52,582 nucleotides of DNA, taken from contig JAPPGZ010000049.1 of the NCBI GenBank assembly GCA_028874905.1, positions 1-52,582 on the forward strand. The letters run 5' to 3'. The position numbers and the translations under genes are program-made. Shown piece after piece: positions 25,560 to 33,286 of this stretch (its first letter is position 1; each line of letters starts with the position of its first letter). This stretch comes from Gemmatimonadota bacterium. Lineage in GTDB: Bacteria > Gemmatimonadota > Gemmatimonadetes > Longimicrobiales > Gaopeijiaceae. The notes under the pieces were generated by a model. That model had not been told where the DNA came from. It did no database searches and was given only the letters and a program-made list of their open reading frames with translations.

Positions 25560-27985
25560 GGCGGGTCGCGCACGCCATCGTCCCGGGCGGACTGTTCCGG
25601 GCCGCGCTGTTCCGGGCCGCGCTCTTCTCGGCCGCGGTGTCCGGCGCTGGCGCGTTCGCCGCTGCACCGGCCACCGCCCAGCGCACCATCGCGCCGGACA
25701 CCTTCGAGGACCCCGTGGCCCGCCAGCTGTACAGCGCCGCGCTCGCCAACTGGACGCGCCTGGACGAATCCATCGTGCGCTACACGGCCCTCATCGAACA
25801 GCGGATCGCCGCGGCCATCCGCACCCCGCTCAAGGATCGCGTCATCTACCACAACGAGACCGCCGTGCGTGCCTTCTGGGACCAGGAGCACGACGCCCTG
25901 GTCCAGGTCCTGGGCAGCCGTTCCCAGTACCCGGGGCGGGAGATCGCAATGCGCGAGGGCGACATGGACTGGCTGCAGGACCTGCCGTTCGACAAACCGT
26001 TCGAACCGGGTAGCGACCGGTTGTTCTTCGGGCTCACCGAGGGTGACGAAGACGTCTTCCAGCCAAGCAGCGACGACTTCTGGCTGGCCCACCCCCTCGG
26101 GGAGGGCGCGGACTCCCTCTATCGCTTTCAAAGCGGAGACACGCTGACGCTGTCGTTCCCCGACGGGCGCCGCCTCGAGGCCATCGAGCTGGAGGTTCTG
26201 CCCCGGGAGGCGGACTCCCATCGGATCAGCGGAGCGCTGTGGATCGAGCCCGGCACCGGGGCCCTGGTTCGCGCGGTCTACCGGTTCAGCCGACGCTTCG
26301 ACGCCATGCGGGACATCCCCGAACTCCAGCGGGAGGAGGAGCGCGGGACTTTCAGGTACGTGCCGGGCCTCTTCAAGCCGTGGACCTTCGACCTCACCCT
26401 GATGGCGGTGGACTACGCCTTGTGGGACTTCGAGGTGTGGCTGCCGCGCAGCATGCGGATGGAGGGAGAGGCGGGGGCGGGCATCATCAAGGTCCCGGTT
26501 ACGATGGATCTTTCGTACCGGGTCGAGTCGGTGACGATGGCTGACGATGAGGCGGGGCCGGAAGCGGAAGGGGAGCAGGAGGGAGCAGCGGCGGTGTCCC
26601 GAACCGCCCAGGCGGATCGCACGCCGCCGGAGCCCGCGGACCGCACCCCCATGGCCGGCTCACCCCTCCGGGAGGTTCACTTCAAGACCCGGGCGGAAGC
26701 CATGGCTTTCATCGCCCGGCTCCTGTCAGACGACGACGGCATCGACTACGAGCTCATGTCCGATGCCGAAATGCCCGCGCGCGACCGCGAATCCTTCCTG
26801 ATCGTCCCCAGGGAACGCAGTCTCGTAGCCACCAGCCCCCACCTGCCGCCCCCAATCTGGGAGAATGCGATCGGCTTCCCCTCGGACGACGAGATCGAGG
26901 GGTTCATGCAGAGCCTGGCCGACCTGCCGGCCCCGCCCATGCAGGCGATCCCCTGGTCCTTCCACTGGGGCTGGGCGCGCCACGACCTGCTTCGGTACAA
27001 CCGGGTCGAGGGACCGGCCGTCGGAGGGCAATTCGAAACGGAACTGTCGGGCAGACACGCGCTGGGCGGGTCGGCGTTCTTCGGACTCGCCGATCTTCGC
27101 CCGAAGGTCAGGCTCGAGATGCGGCGATCCACGGTGTATCGCCGCCTGACGCTTGGCGGGTTTCACGAGCTGCGTCCGACCGACCCGGCCGGGGGCTACC
27201 TGGGCTTCGGGAACTCGATGAACGCCCTTCTCTTCGGTCGCGACGACGGCGAGTACTACCGTGCCTCCGGCGCGGACCTCACCTGGCGCCCGCCCGACGG
27301 GTCGCGCGACTCGTTCCTGTTCCGCGTGTACGGCGAACGCCATTCCGCCATCGCGGCCGAGACCGACTTCGCGCTCTTCCGCGTCTTCGACGGCGAGTGG
27401 GGGTTCCGCCCCAACCTGGTGGCCGACGCTGTGGAGGAAGCGGGTGCACAGCTACGAGTCTCGCCGTGGTGGGGAAGCGATCCCGTCCGGGCGCAGCTGG
27501 GCCTGGAGCTGGAGGGACGCGGAGCGACGTGGCGGCGCACGGGCGAGGAAGTGGGGTCGCGATACGGCCAGGCCAACGCCACGCTGCGGGCCATCGTCCC
27601 CGTGCGGGGCGACGGCTGGCGGAGCTGGCGACTGGGGGCCGAGGCGGCGGCGGGGACGACCTGGGGCGACGCTCCGGTGCAGCGACACTGGTTCCTGGGC
27701 GCGGCCGCCACCCTGCGTGGCTACCCGGCTTCCACGCTGTCCGGCAGCTCCTTTGTCAGGACGCGACTGGAGCTTTCCCGCGCCTTTGAAGGCGTCGGCG
27801 TGATCCTCTTCGGAGATGCCGGCTGGGCTGGCCCCCGCGATCTCTTCAACCGGGACGATTTTCTCTACGGGGTCGGCATGGGCGGCAGCATCCTGGATGG
27901 CCTGATCCGCATGGACCTGTCCCAGGGCCTGAAGGGGCCCTACAAGGACTTCCGCATCGACCTGTACCTGGACGCGATTCTTTAG
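25556..27985 (+). CDS. Omp85/BamA-like outer membrane beta-barrel protein
   Basis: An 809-residue exported protein. A signal peptide ends PATAQ (about residue 42). A large periplasmic N-terminal part (43-430) is beta-rich with many Asp/Glu loops and an acidic low-complexity stretch (about 325-365); it does not look like classical POTRA repeats. The C-terminal part (about 470-809) alternates short strands of a 16-strand barrel and includes TLRGYPASTLSGSSFVRTRLE, matching the lid-loop VRGF/Y motif of Omp85 proteins. It ends in IDLYLDAIL, a hydrophobic last strand. The ATG overlaps the stop of the split repeat gene, suggesting the two work together at the outer membrane. Substrate or client is unknown. 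Confidence 0.75.
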   Translation: MRRVAHAIVPGGLFRAALFRAALFSAAVSGAGAFAAAPATAQRTIAPDTFEDPVARQLYSAALANWTRLDESIVRYTALIEQRIAAAIRTPLKDRVIYHNETAVRAFWDQEHDALVQVLGSRSQYPGREIAMREGDMDWLQDLPFDKPFEPGSDRLFFGLTEGDEDVFQPSSDDFWLAHPLGEGADSLYRFQSGDTLTLSFPDGRRLEAIELEVLPREADSHRISGALWIEPGTGALVRAVYRFSRRFDAMRDIPELQREEERGTFRYVPGLFKPWTFDLTLMAVDYALWDFEVWLPRSMRMEGEAGAGIIKVPVTMDLSYRVESVTMADDEAGPEAEGEQEGAAAVSRTAQADRTPPEPADRTPMAGSPLREVHFKTRAEAMAFIARLLSDDDGIDYELMSDAEMPARDRESFLIVPRERSLVATSPHLPPPIWENAIGFPSDDEIEGFMQSLADLPAPPMQAIPWSFHWGWARHDLLRYNRVEGPAVGGQFETELSGRHALGGSAFFGLADLRPKVRLEMRRSTVYRRLTLGGFHELRPTDPAGGYLGFGNSMNALLFGRDDGEYYRASGADLTWRPPDGSRDSFLFRVYGERHSAIAAETDFALFRVFDGEWGFRPNLVADAVEEAGAQLRVSPWWGSDPVRAQLGLELEGRGATWRRTGEEVGSRYGQANATLRAIVPVRGDGWRSWRLGAEAAAGTTWGDAPVQRHWFLGAAATLRGYPASTLSGSSFVRTRLELSRAFEGVGVILFGDAGWAGPRDLFNRDDFLYGVGMGGSILDGLIRMDLSQGLKGPYKDFRIDLYLDAIL

Positions 27986-28044
27986 CTGACGCGGTTCCCG
28001 CAGGGTGACGCGACTTCCAACTGCGCCGAAGCCACGATCGGTCC

Positions 28045-28068
28045 ATACTTAACCACAATGTTAAGTAT
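28045..28068. promoter_or_regulatory. 9-bp perfect inverted repeat (possible operator) upstream of the FAH-family gene
   Basis: ATACTTAAC, six bases CACAAT, then GTTAAGTAT: a perfect 9-bp dyad in an AT-rich patch 127 nt before the start of the exported fumarylacetoacetase-family gene and 60 nt after the Omp85 gene stop. Its symmetry and spacing suit a homodimeric repressor site. It is not followed by a T-run as a terminator would be, though a weak terminator for the preceding operon is possible. Confidence 0.4.
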
Positions 28069-28194
28069 TCTGTCGATCCGCTTGACGGAGGCCCCCCGAC
28101 CCGCGTAGTCAATCAAGAGACCCGGTCCGATCAGGCGACCCGGTCCGCGTGCCGGAATCCTCTCCGCCGCGCTGCCTACAAGCAGGGGGACACC

Positions 28195-29394
28195 ATGCGA
28201 TTCGCGAAGGCCTTTCATGTGTTCACGGCCATGGCCGGCACCGCCACGGTTCTGGTCCTGGCCACCCTCGGCGTCGCGCTCGCGGACGCCGGCACCGCAT
28301 CGGCCCAGGCGCCTCCCGGGATGGATGTCGCCGAACCCTTCAAGGTGGGCACCTTCGAGATCGAGGGAGAGCCTCGGGTCGGCCTCGTACTGCGGGACGT
28401 GCTCGTCGTCGACATCGGGGCGGCCAACCGGCAGCTCGAGCGCAACCCGGCCTATCCGCGCCTGCCGATGCCCGAGGACATGCTGGACCTGATCGGGCGC
28501 TACGAGTACGGCGTCAAGCCCCGCCTCTACGAGATCGTGAATCATCTCGCCGCGAACGACATGATCGACGGCGCCGCCCGCCCGGCCTTCGTTCACGACG
28601 TCGGCGACGTGCGCACCCTCCCCCCGATCCTGTATCCGGGCAAGATCCTCAACGCGGCCGTCAACTTCTACAGCCACGTGAACGAGACGGGCACCCCCGA
28701 GGAGCGCGCCGAGGCGCGTCGCCAGCGGCGTGAGAACCGGGGTGTCCCGTACCTTTTCCTGAAGCCGAGCCGGGGCGCCGTGATCGGGAACGGCGATGCG
28801 GTCGTGATCCCACATGGCCGTGACCGCACGGACTGGGAAGTCGAGCTGGGGGCAGTAGTCGGCAGGGCCGCCAAGTACGTCTCCGCCACCGACGCCCAGA
28901 ACTACGTCTTCGGTTACACGGTCACGATCGACATCTCGGACCGGGGCGGCCGTCCCCCCGGCGGCAACCCCCTCACCTCCGACTGGTTCGTGGGCAAGGG
29001 CCACGACACCTTCGCGCCCATGGGGCCGTGGATCGTGCCGAAGGAGTTCTATGGCGATCCAATGGAGAACCTGCGCCAGACGCTGAGCGTCGGGGGCGAG
29101 CAGATGCAGGAGGCCCGCGCTGGGGACATGATCCATACACTGTGGGAGCTGATCGAGTACGGCTCGTCAATCATCACGCTGTTCCCGGGCGATGTGATCA
29201 ACAACGGGACCTCCGGCGGCGTGGGCATGGGCACGGCGGTGCGCGGCGAGCAGCGCTTTCTGCAGCCCGGGGACCTGATCGAGGCCAGCATCGACGGGAT
29301 CGGGACGCTGACGATCCCGGTCGTGGGCGAGGACGAGCCCGCGGGCGGGACGGGTGCGAGGCTGCCGCCAGTCAGGTCGTATCGGCGCCGCTGA
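28195..29394 (+). CDS. Exported fumarylacetoacetate hydrolase-family enzyme
   Basis: A 399-residue protein with a signal peptide (LATLGVALADAGTASAQ) followed by a complete FAH-fold domain (about 120-380). Family motifs: ILYPGKILNAAVNFYSHVNE for the entry to the active site, FLKPSRGAVIGNGDAVVIP, DWEVELGAVVGRAAK with acidic metal ligands, FGYTVTIDISDRG, DWFVGKGHDTFAPMGPW and INNGTSGGVGMG. FAH enzymes hydrolyse or decarboxylate beta-diketo acids (fumarylpyruvate, acylpyruvates, 2-hydroxyhepta-dienedioate) and are normally cytosolic, so an exported form is unusual. GGGGGA lies 4 nt before the ATG. A single-gene transcript is likely, possibly controlled by the dyad at 28045. Confidence 0.83.
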   Translation: MRFAKAFHVFTAMAGTATVLVLATLGVALADAGTASAQAPPGMDVAEPFKVGTFEIEGEPRVGLVLRDVLVVDIGAANRQLERNPAYPRLPMPEDMLDLIGRYEYGVKPRLYEIVNHLAANDMIDGAARPAFVHDVGDVRTLPPILYPGKILNAAVNFYSHVNETGTPEERAEARRQRRENRGVPYLFLKPSRGAVIGNGDAVVIPHGRDRTDWEVELGAVVGRAAKYVSATDAQNYVFGYTVTIDISDRGGRPPGGNPLTSDWFVGKGHDTFAPMGPWIVPKEFYGDPMENLRQTLSVGGEQMQEARAGDMIHTLWELIEYGSSIITLFPGDVINNGTSGGVGMGTAVRGEQRFLQPGDLIEASIDGIGTLTIPVVGEDEPAGGTGARLPPVRSYRRR

Positions 29395-29468
29395 GGCGGC
29401 CGCAGGCACAGGAGACGGGCCACAGGTGCCACGCCGCCCGGCGGAAGGGCGAATGGGGCGGCGCCGAG

Positions 29469-29552
29469 TGCCGGGGGCGGGACTCGAACCCGCATGGGAT
29501 TGCTCCCGGGGGATTTTAAGTCCCCTGTGTATACCCGTTTCACCACCCCGGC
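29469..29552 (-). tRNA. tRNA-Leu (anticodon UAA)
   Basis: Class II tRNA on the minus strand. The acceptor stem GCCGGGG (29552-29546) pairs perfectly with CCCCGGC (29476-29470), with discriminator A at 29469. A 5-bp anticodon stem GGGGA/TCCCC encloses the loop CTTAAAA with anticodon TAA. A long variable arm (CGGGAGCAATCCC type) marks leucine. The T-arm GGGTTCGAGTCCC is intact. The 3' CCA is not encoded, so CCA must be added after processing. Confidence 0.93.
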
Positions 29553-29566
29553 CGGGGACTGAAACG

Positions 29567-29688
29567 TAGCAGTCCGTGGATAAAGCCGCCCGAGCACCGA
29601 GAGCGGCGAGGCGCCGGGTCGGCAAGGCGCGACGAAAGGCTAGTAGCGTCGCCGCTCGAATGCCGGGGGGGGTGTCCACGAGCTGCTA
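29567..29688. repeat. Dispersed MITE-like element, copy B (internally deleted)
   Basis: Begins TAGCAGTCCGTGGATAAAG, matching the left part of copy C for about 75 nt (through the GGCAAGGCGCGACGAA segment). It then jumps to the right part (GCCGCTCGAATGCCGGGG) and ends ..GTCCACGAGCTGCTA. The termini are inverted repeats: TAGCAG at the left and CTGCTA at the right pair exactly. Relative to copy C it lacks about 55 internal bases. It lies between the 5' end of the tRNA-Leu gene and the 3' end of the ABC permease gene. Confidence 0.75.
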
Positions 29689-29751
29689 GCACGGCACACG
29701 CCGGCCGGTGAGACGACGCCCGGCCGACGCACCTGTCTTGCTCCCGCTGCG

Positions 29752-30594
29752 TCACAGCTTGAGCGGCCGCCGCTCGATTCGACGGAGTCCGAGCCATGCG
29801 ATCCCTGTCCAGAGGGCAAGATGATACAGCACCAGTCCTGTCGCCCCCCAATCCCAGACCACCCCCGATTCAAGGCCCCCGACAAGATCGTCGATTGGCC
29901 CGTCGGGAAAAACCACGAATGGCAGAACCGCCCGCGCCAACTCCGCCGCCGTTGACGTCCCAAGCTCGGGGCCTTCGATCAGCGGCCAGACGACCCCCGA
30001 GGCCATGAAGTAAATGAATCCGAACAGCGCGGCGCGGCGAATGCCGAGTGCGCTGATGGCAAAGCTGACAGCGCACGCGAGCAGGCCGACCAGGCAGAGC
30101 CTTACGATCCCTCCGATTTCCGTGGCGGGCGCCGCTCCGGACGGCAGATCAGCTGCTGCACCCGTCAGACCGAAGATCACCAGAGCGATGGCGGTTGCGA
30201 TCTGGATGCCCAAATATCGTCGCAGGTAGAAGGAACTGAGCGACATGGGGTGTTGGGCCCAGAGCATGATCGCCGAACTTCGTCGCTCGTTGGAGACCAA
30301 TCCGCCCGGCATCAGGAACGCGAGGAGCACGGTACCGAGGCCGAACGCAAGGCTCAGCAGACTGAAGACGACCAGGACCGCCGCACCGCCCGCCATCGCT
30401 TCCACCTGCTCTTCGGAGGGCGCGCCGCCTTCGTTCTCCATCTCCGCGCCAATGCTCTGCATGCGTTCGATGGTCTCCGTCACTTCGTACGCGTTCGTGA
30501 GTACTGCGAGCCCCAGGCCGAACACGAACACAACCAGAGCGAACTTCCACTTGCGGCGTACTGCGTTCCGGAAAGAGGCCTTGATGATGCTCAT
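29752..30594 (-). CDS. ABC transporter permease (ABC-2 type)
   Basis: A 280-residue inner-membrane protein. A first helix (about 18-36) is followed by an extracellular acidic region (about 40-68) and then five further hydrophobic segments (70-95, 118-140, 158-180, 182-205, 255-272). It has the length and layout of the membrane partner of a two-gene ABC-2 exporter. The ATG overlaps the stop of the ATPase gene (ATGA), so the pair is coupled. The substrate is unknown; a drug, lipid or peptide exporter is possible. It comes last in the barrel protein-arginase-ATPase-permease operon. Confidence 0.8.
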   Translation of the reverse strand: MSIIKASFRNAVRRKWKFALVVFVFGLGLAVLTNAYEVTETIERMQSIGAEMENEGGAPSEEQVEAMAGGAAVLVVFSLLSLAFGLGTVLLAFLMPGGLVSNERRSSAIMLWAQHPMSLSSFYLRRYLGIQIATAIALVIFGLTGAAADLPSGAAPATEIGGIVRLCLVGLLACAVSFAISALGIRRAALFGFIYFMASGVVWPLIEGPELGTSTAAELARAVLPFVVFPDGPIDDLVGGLESGVVWDWGATGLVLYHLALWTGIAWLGLRRIERRPLKL

Positions 30595-31309
30595 GACACC
30601 GCCCCTTCCAGTCCCAGGAACTCCGTTTCCAGGAACTCGCGCGTAAACCCGCCCTCCGGTTGGTGCACGACGCGCCCACCCCCCTCTTCGATCAGAAAGA
30701 CCCGGTCGCTCATTATCGCCAGTTCCCCGAGGTCATGACTGGCGACCAGAATGGTGATGCGGCCGCGAATCTCCTCGATTCGTCTGCGCAGACGAATGCG
30801 CTGTCCGGGATCCAGACCCGATTCGGGCTCGTCCAGGAACAGCAGTGCCGTGGGCCGCATGAGGGCCATCGCGCGAGCGCCAGCCGCCGCCGCATCCCCT
30901 TGGACAGCTTGTCGGCGAGACCGCTGGTGTCGAAGTCCACCCCCGCCAGACGCCGCGAGCGCTCGATGTCCGCCGCGGGGCCGGCCGCAGCGGCTGCCAA
31001 TGCGAGGAGGCCATCGCACGTCCATCCCGGCGGGAGCACCGTGTCCTCCGGCAGGTAGCCGACACCGTGTCGGCGCCGATACTCGGCTGGCCGCGCGCCG
31101 GCCACCATCGCGTGGCCGCCAATCGGTGGCAGGACGCCCAGAAGCGTCCTGAAAAGGGTGGTCTTGCCCGAGCCGTTCGGCCCGACGACCGCGAGGACTT
31201 CGCCGGGGACGATGTCCAGCGAAAGATGGTGCAGTACGGGCCGATCCCGGCGATACCCGATAGCGAGATTGCGAAGGCTCAGTCCTGCGGGTGTCGTCTC
31301 GGTTTTCAT
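30591..31309 (-). pseudogene. ABC transporter ATP-binding protein, frameshifted
   Basis: The ATPase of the adjacent permease is split over two frames. From ATG 31309 the first frame gives LRNLAIGYRRDRP, Walker A GPNGSGKTT and a signature LSKGMRRRLALAR, then turns to nonsense. From about 30869 a second frame supplies RPTALLFLDEPESGLDPGQ (Walker B, D-loop), ILVASHDLGELA (H-loop) and a natural C-terminus ending at 30591. The total of 719 nt is one short of 240 codons, so a single missing base in the GCGCTCGCGCG run near 30870-30881 would restore it. A sequencing error, a true mutation or programmed frameshifting are all possible. The C-ter stop overlaps the permease ATG. Confidence 0.75.
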
Positions 31310-31362
31310 GGGCGTGTGCAGATCTGGTCCCTGGCTCGTGGCAATCTGCTTCGAACGCATTG

Positions 31363-32280
31363 CTACAGAATCGTCTTCCCCAGCGCGGACGCGACCAGCT
31401 CCACAGCGAGATCGGCCGTGTGGTTGCGGTCGTCCAGCACGGGGTTGAGTTCGACGACCTCCATGCTGAGCAGCCGGCCCGAGCGGGACGCCTTTTCGCA
31501 GACGAGGTGACCCTCGCGGTACGTGAGTCCCCCCTGCACCGGCGTGCCGACGCCGGGAGCCACCCTTGGATCGAGGGCGTCGAGGTCGAGAGAGAGGTGG
31601 AATCCGCCCGTCCCGTCGTTGGCGCGCTCCAGCGCCTCGTCCATGCACGCCGCCGCACCTCTTTCGTCGATCTCGGACATCGTAAATACCCGGACGCCCA
31701 GGTCCCTGATGAGCTCCTTCTCGCCGACATCCAGCTCGCGCGCTCCCAGGACGCTGACGTTCCCGGGGGCCACGCTGGCGCTCGTCCCAACCAGACGCGG
31801 GTCACCGTGGCCCAGCAGCACCGCCAGCGGCATGCCGTGTACATTGCCGCTCGGCGTGGTTGCCGGCCGGTTCATGTCGGCGTGCGCGTCGACCCAGATG
31901 ACGCCGATGCGCTCCTCACGCCGCCGGTAGTGATCCGCCACGGCCGCGACCGAACCCATCGACAGCGAGTGGTCGCCGCCCAGCACCAGGGGCAGACAGT
32001 TCCGGGAAAGCCCCATCCGCACCAGTTCACGCGTTCGGTCCACGACCTTCACGATTTCGGCGAGGAAGCGCATGCGGGTTTCCCCCGCGTCCGTCGTCTC
32101 GAGTCCCCCCGCGGTGATCGTGCCCAGTTCGCAGACCCTGTGTCCCGCGGCCTCGATCGCAGCGGTGATTCCGGCGATGCGCAGGGCGGAGGGACCCATG
32201 TCGACGCCCCGGCGGCCCGCGCCCAGATCGATGGAAACCGAGATCAGCGCAACGTCGCGACCTGCGGTCTCCCTGGTCAC
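31363..32280 (-). CDS. rocF: Arginase
   Basis: Manganese enzyme hydrolysing L-arginine to ornithine and urea in the cytoplasm. The 305-residue protein has all metal-ligand motifs: GGDHSLSMGS, VDAHADMN, SGNVHGMPLA, LSLDLDALDP with APGVGTPVQGG, and MEVVELNP followed by NHTADLAVELV. Length and order match RocF arginases rather than agmatinases (SGNVHGMP segment). The GTG start overlaps the stop of the upstream barrel-protein gene (GTGA), so translation is coupled. The ATPase gene follows 53 nt later. No urease or ornithine genes are near, so its role (nitrogen release or polyamine supply) is open. Confidence 0.92.
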   Translation of the reverse strand: MTRETAGRDVALISVSIDLGAGRRGVDMGPSALRIAGITAAIEAAGHRVCELGTITAGGLETTDAGETRMRFLAEIVKVVDRTRELVRMGLSRNCLPLVLGGDHSLSMGSVAAVADHYRRREERIGVIWVDAHADMNRPATTPSGNVHGMPLAVLLGHGDPRLVGTSASVAPGNVSVLGARELDVGEKELIRDLGVRVFTMSEIDERGAAACMDEALERANDGTGGFHLSLDLDALDPRVAPGVGTPVQGGLTYREGHLVCEKASRSGRLLSMEVVELNPVLDDRNHTADLAVELVASALGKTIL

Positions 32281-32942
32281 CAGAGCATGACGCCCGTCGA
32301 CAGCAGGAACTGGCTGGCCCCCGAGAGTCCCAGCTTGCCCTCGACGAAGGCCGGTGTCGCCTCGACCTCGAACTTCAGGCCACCGATCAGGTTGAGGCCA
32401 ACGCTGGTATCCGTGTGGCGGCGGTGCCAGGTGGCCCGTGAGGGCGAAGACCGGAAGTCGACGAAGGACTCTTCCCTGAAAGCGCTCACGATGTGGAAGC
32501 CCGCTCCCACGTAGCTGACCAGGTCGGCCGTGCGGCGGGACACCGGAACGTTGAGGTTTCCGCCCAGCTCGAACCAGCCGCATCCGGAGCCGCCGCGACA
32601 GTCCTGGAAGGAGTAGGTCGCCGTGGCGCTTCCGAAGACGTCCCGGAAGAAGTCGTGGTCGAATCCCAGGTGTTCCGAAAGGTCCATTTCGGCGCGCGCG
32701 CCCAGCCCGAAGTGGGAGTCGTCACCCAGCGTGACGAGGGGGCCCAGCGCCACGTGCGACTGGCCCGCCGCCGGAGCCGCGACGATCACAGCGCCTAGCG
32801 CCAACGTTAAGAGTCCGTGGATAAAGCCGCCCGAGCACCGAGAGCGGCGAGGCGCCGGGTCGGCAAGGCGCGACGAAGGGCCAGTAGCAGCGCTACGGGC
32901 CCAAGGAGCAACGCAGAGCGCAGCGGTCCGACACGGATGCAT
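32277..32942 (-). CDS. Outer-membrane beta-barrel-like protein whose 5' end lies in a repeat element
   Basis: The core is a small barrel-like protein: LTLALGAVIVAAPAAGQ as the signal core, then short amphipathic strands (HVALGPLVTLGDDSHFGLG, GNLNVPVSRRTADLVSYVG, VGLNLIGGLKFEVE) ending FLLSTGVMLW. Element copy C begins exactly at the start of this core. The only ATG in frame (32942) lies inside the element and would give the protein a 50-residue basic leader (ADPAPRRSRCSGGFIHG). Without it the gene must start at TTG 32804 with no charged n-region. Either the element supplied a new start or the native one was lost. Its stop overlaps the arginase start. Function is unknown. Confidence 0.5.
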   Translation of the reverse strand: MHPCRTAALCVAPWARSAATGPSSRLADPAPRRSRCSGGFIHGLLTLALGAVIVAAPAAGQSHVALGPLVTLGDDSHFGLGARAEMDLSEHLGFDHDFFRDVFGSATATYSFQDCRGGSGCGWFELGGNLNVPVSRRTADLVSYVGAGFHIVSAFREESFVDFRSSPSRATWHRRHTDTSVGLNLIGGLKFEVEATPAFVEGKLGLSGASQFLLSTGVMLW

Positions 32943-32984
32943 CGCCGCTCGAATGCCGGGGGGATTTTGTCCACGGGCTCTTAA
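32807..32984. repeat. Dispersed MITE-like element, copy C (complete, 178 bp)
   Basis: Left end TTAAGAGTCCGTGGATAAA. Right end on the opposite strand reads TTAAGAGCCCGTGGACAAA. The inverted similarity continues to about position 38, where both strands read GAGCGGCGA. Two internal blocks are shared with copies A and B. It overlaps the 5' end of the barrel-protein gene on its left and precedes the promoter region of the 33287 gene on its right. There is no open reading frame of its own. It could fold as one long imperfect hairpin in RNA. Confidence 0.75.
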
Positions 32985-33179
32985 GCAACGAAACACTGGA
33001 TTCCTCCTTGTCGACGGGTCTGTGTCCGGGCCCAACGCGATCCGGGCCGGTTGCGGCCACCGGGATCTCCCCGGTCTCGGGGCGATGGGCTCTCCGATTT
33101 CCTACGAAGATTCCGTCCGCAGGTTCCTCCCGGCAAGTCGGCGGCCGGCATTCCGTTGCCGGTTGGCCTCGTGCAACCC

Positions 33180-33210
33180 TTGACACTACTATGGGTCTCC
33201 TTCGTAAGGG
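33180..33210 (+). promoter_or_regulatory. Possible promoter upstream of the TolB-amidohydrolase operon
   Basis: A consensus -35 hexamer TTGACA at 33180-33185 is followed after 17-19 nt by a weak -10 candidate around GTAAGG (33203-33210), some 77 nt before the ATG at 33287. The rest of the 300-nt gap from 32985 shows no gene. The -10 match is poor, so this rests on the -35 and position. Confidence 0.35.
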
Positions 33211-33286
33211 GGAATTGGCCGGGCACGGCCGTTCCTTGCGGCTCACGCGGGCCCCCTCGACCTACTCACCCACACGGAGTCGGCAC

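Noticed and set aside
27982..28112. Minus-strand peptide KRIDRILNIVVKYG in the gap before the FAH gene, a possible gene remnant
   Set aside because: Too short, no start or ribosome site, crosses the dyad at 28045, and the resemblance to helical segments of larger proteins is weak.
29641..29700. Possible attachment-site duplication near tRNA-Leu
   Set aside because: The repeated sequence next to the tRNA belongs to the dispersed element, no integrase is present and no tRNA 3' end is duplicated.
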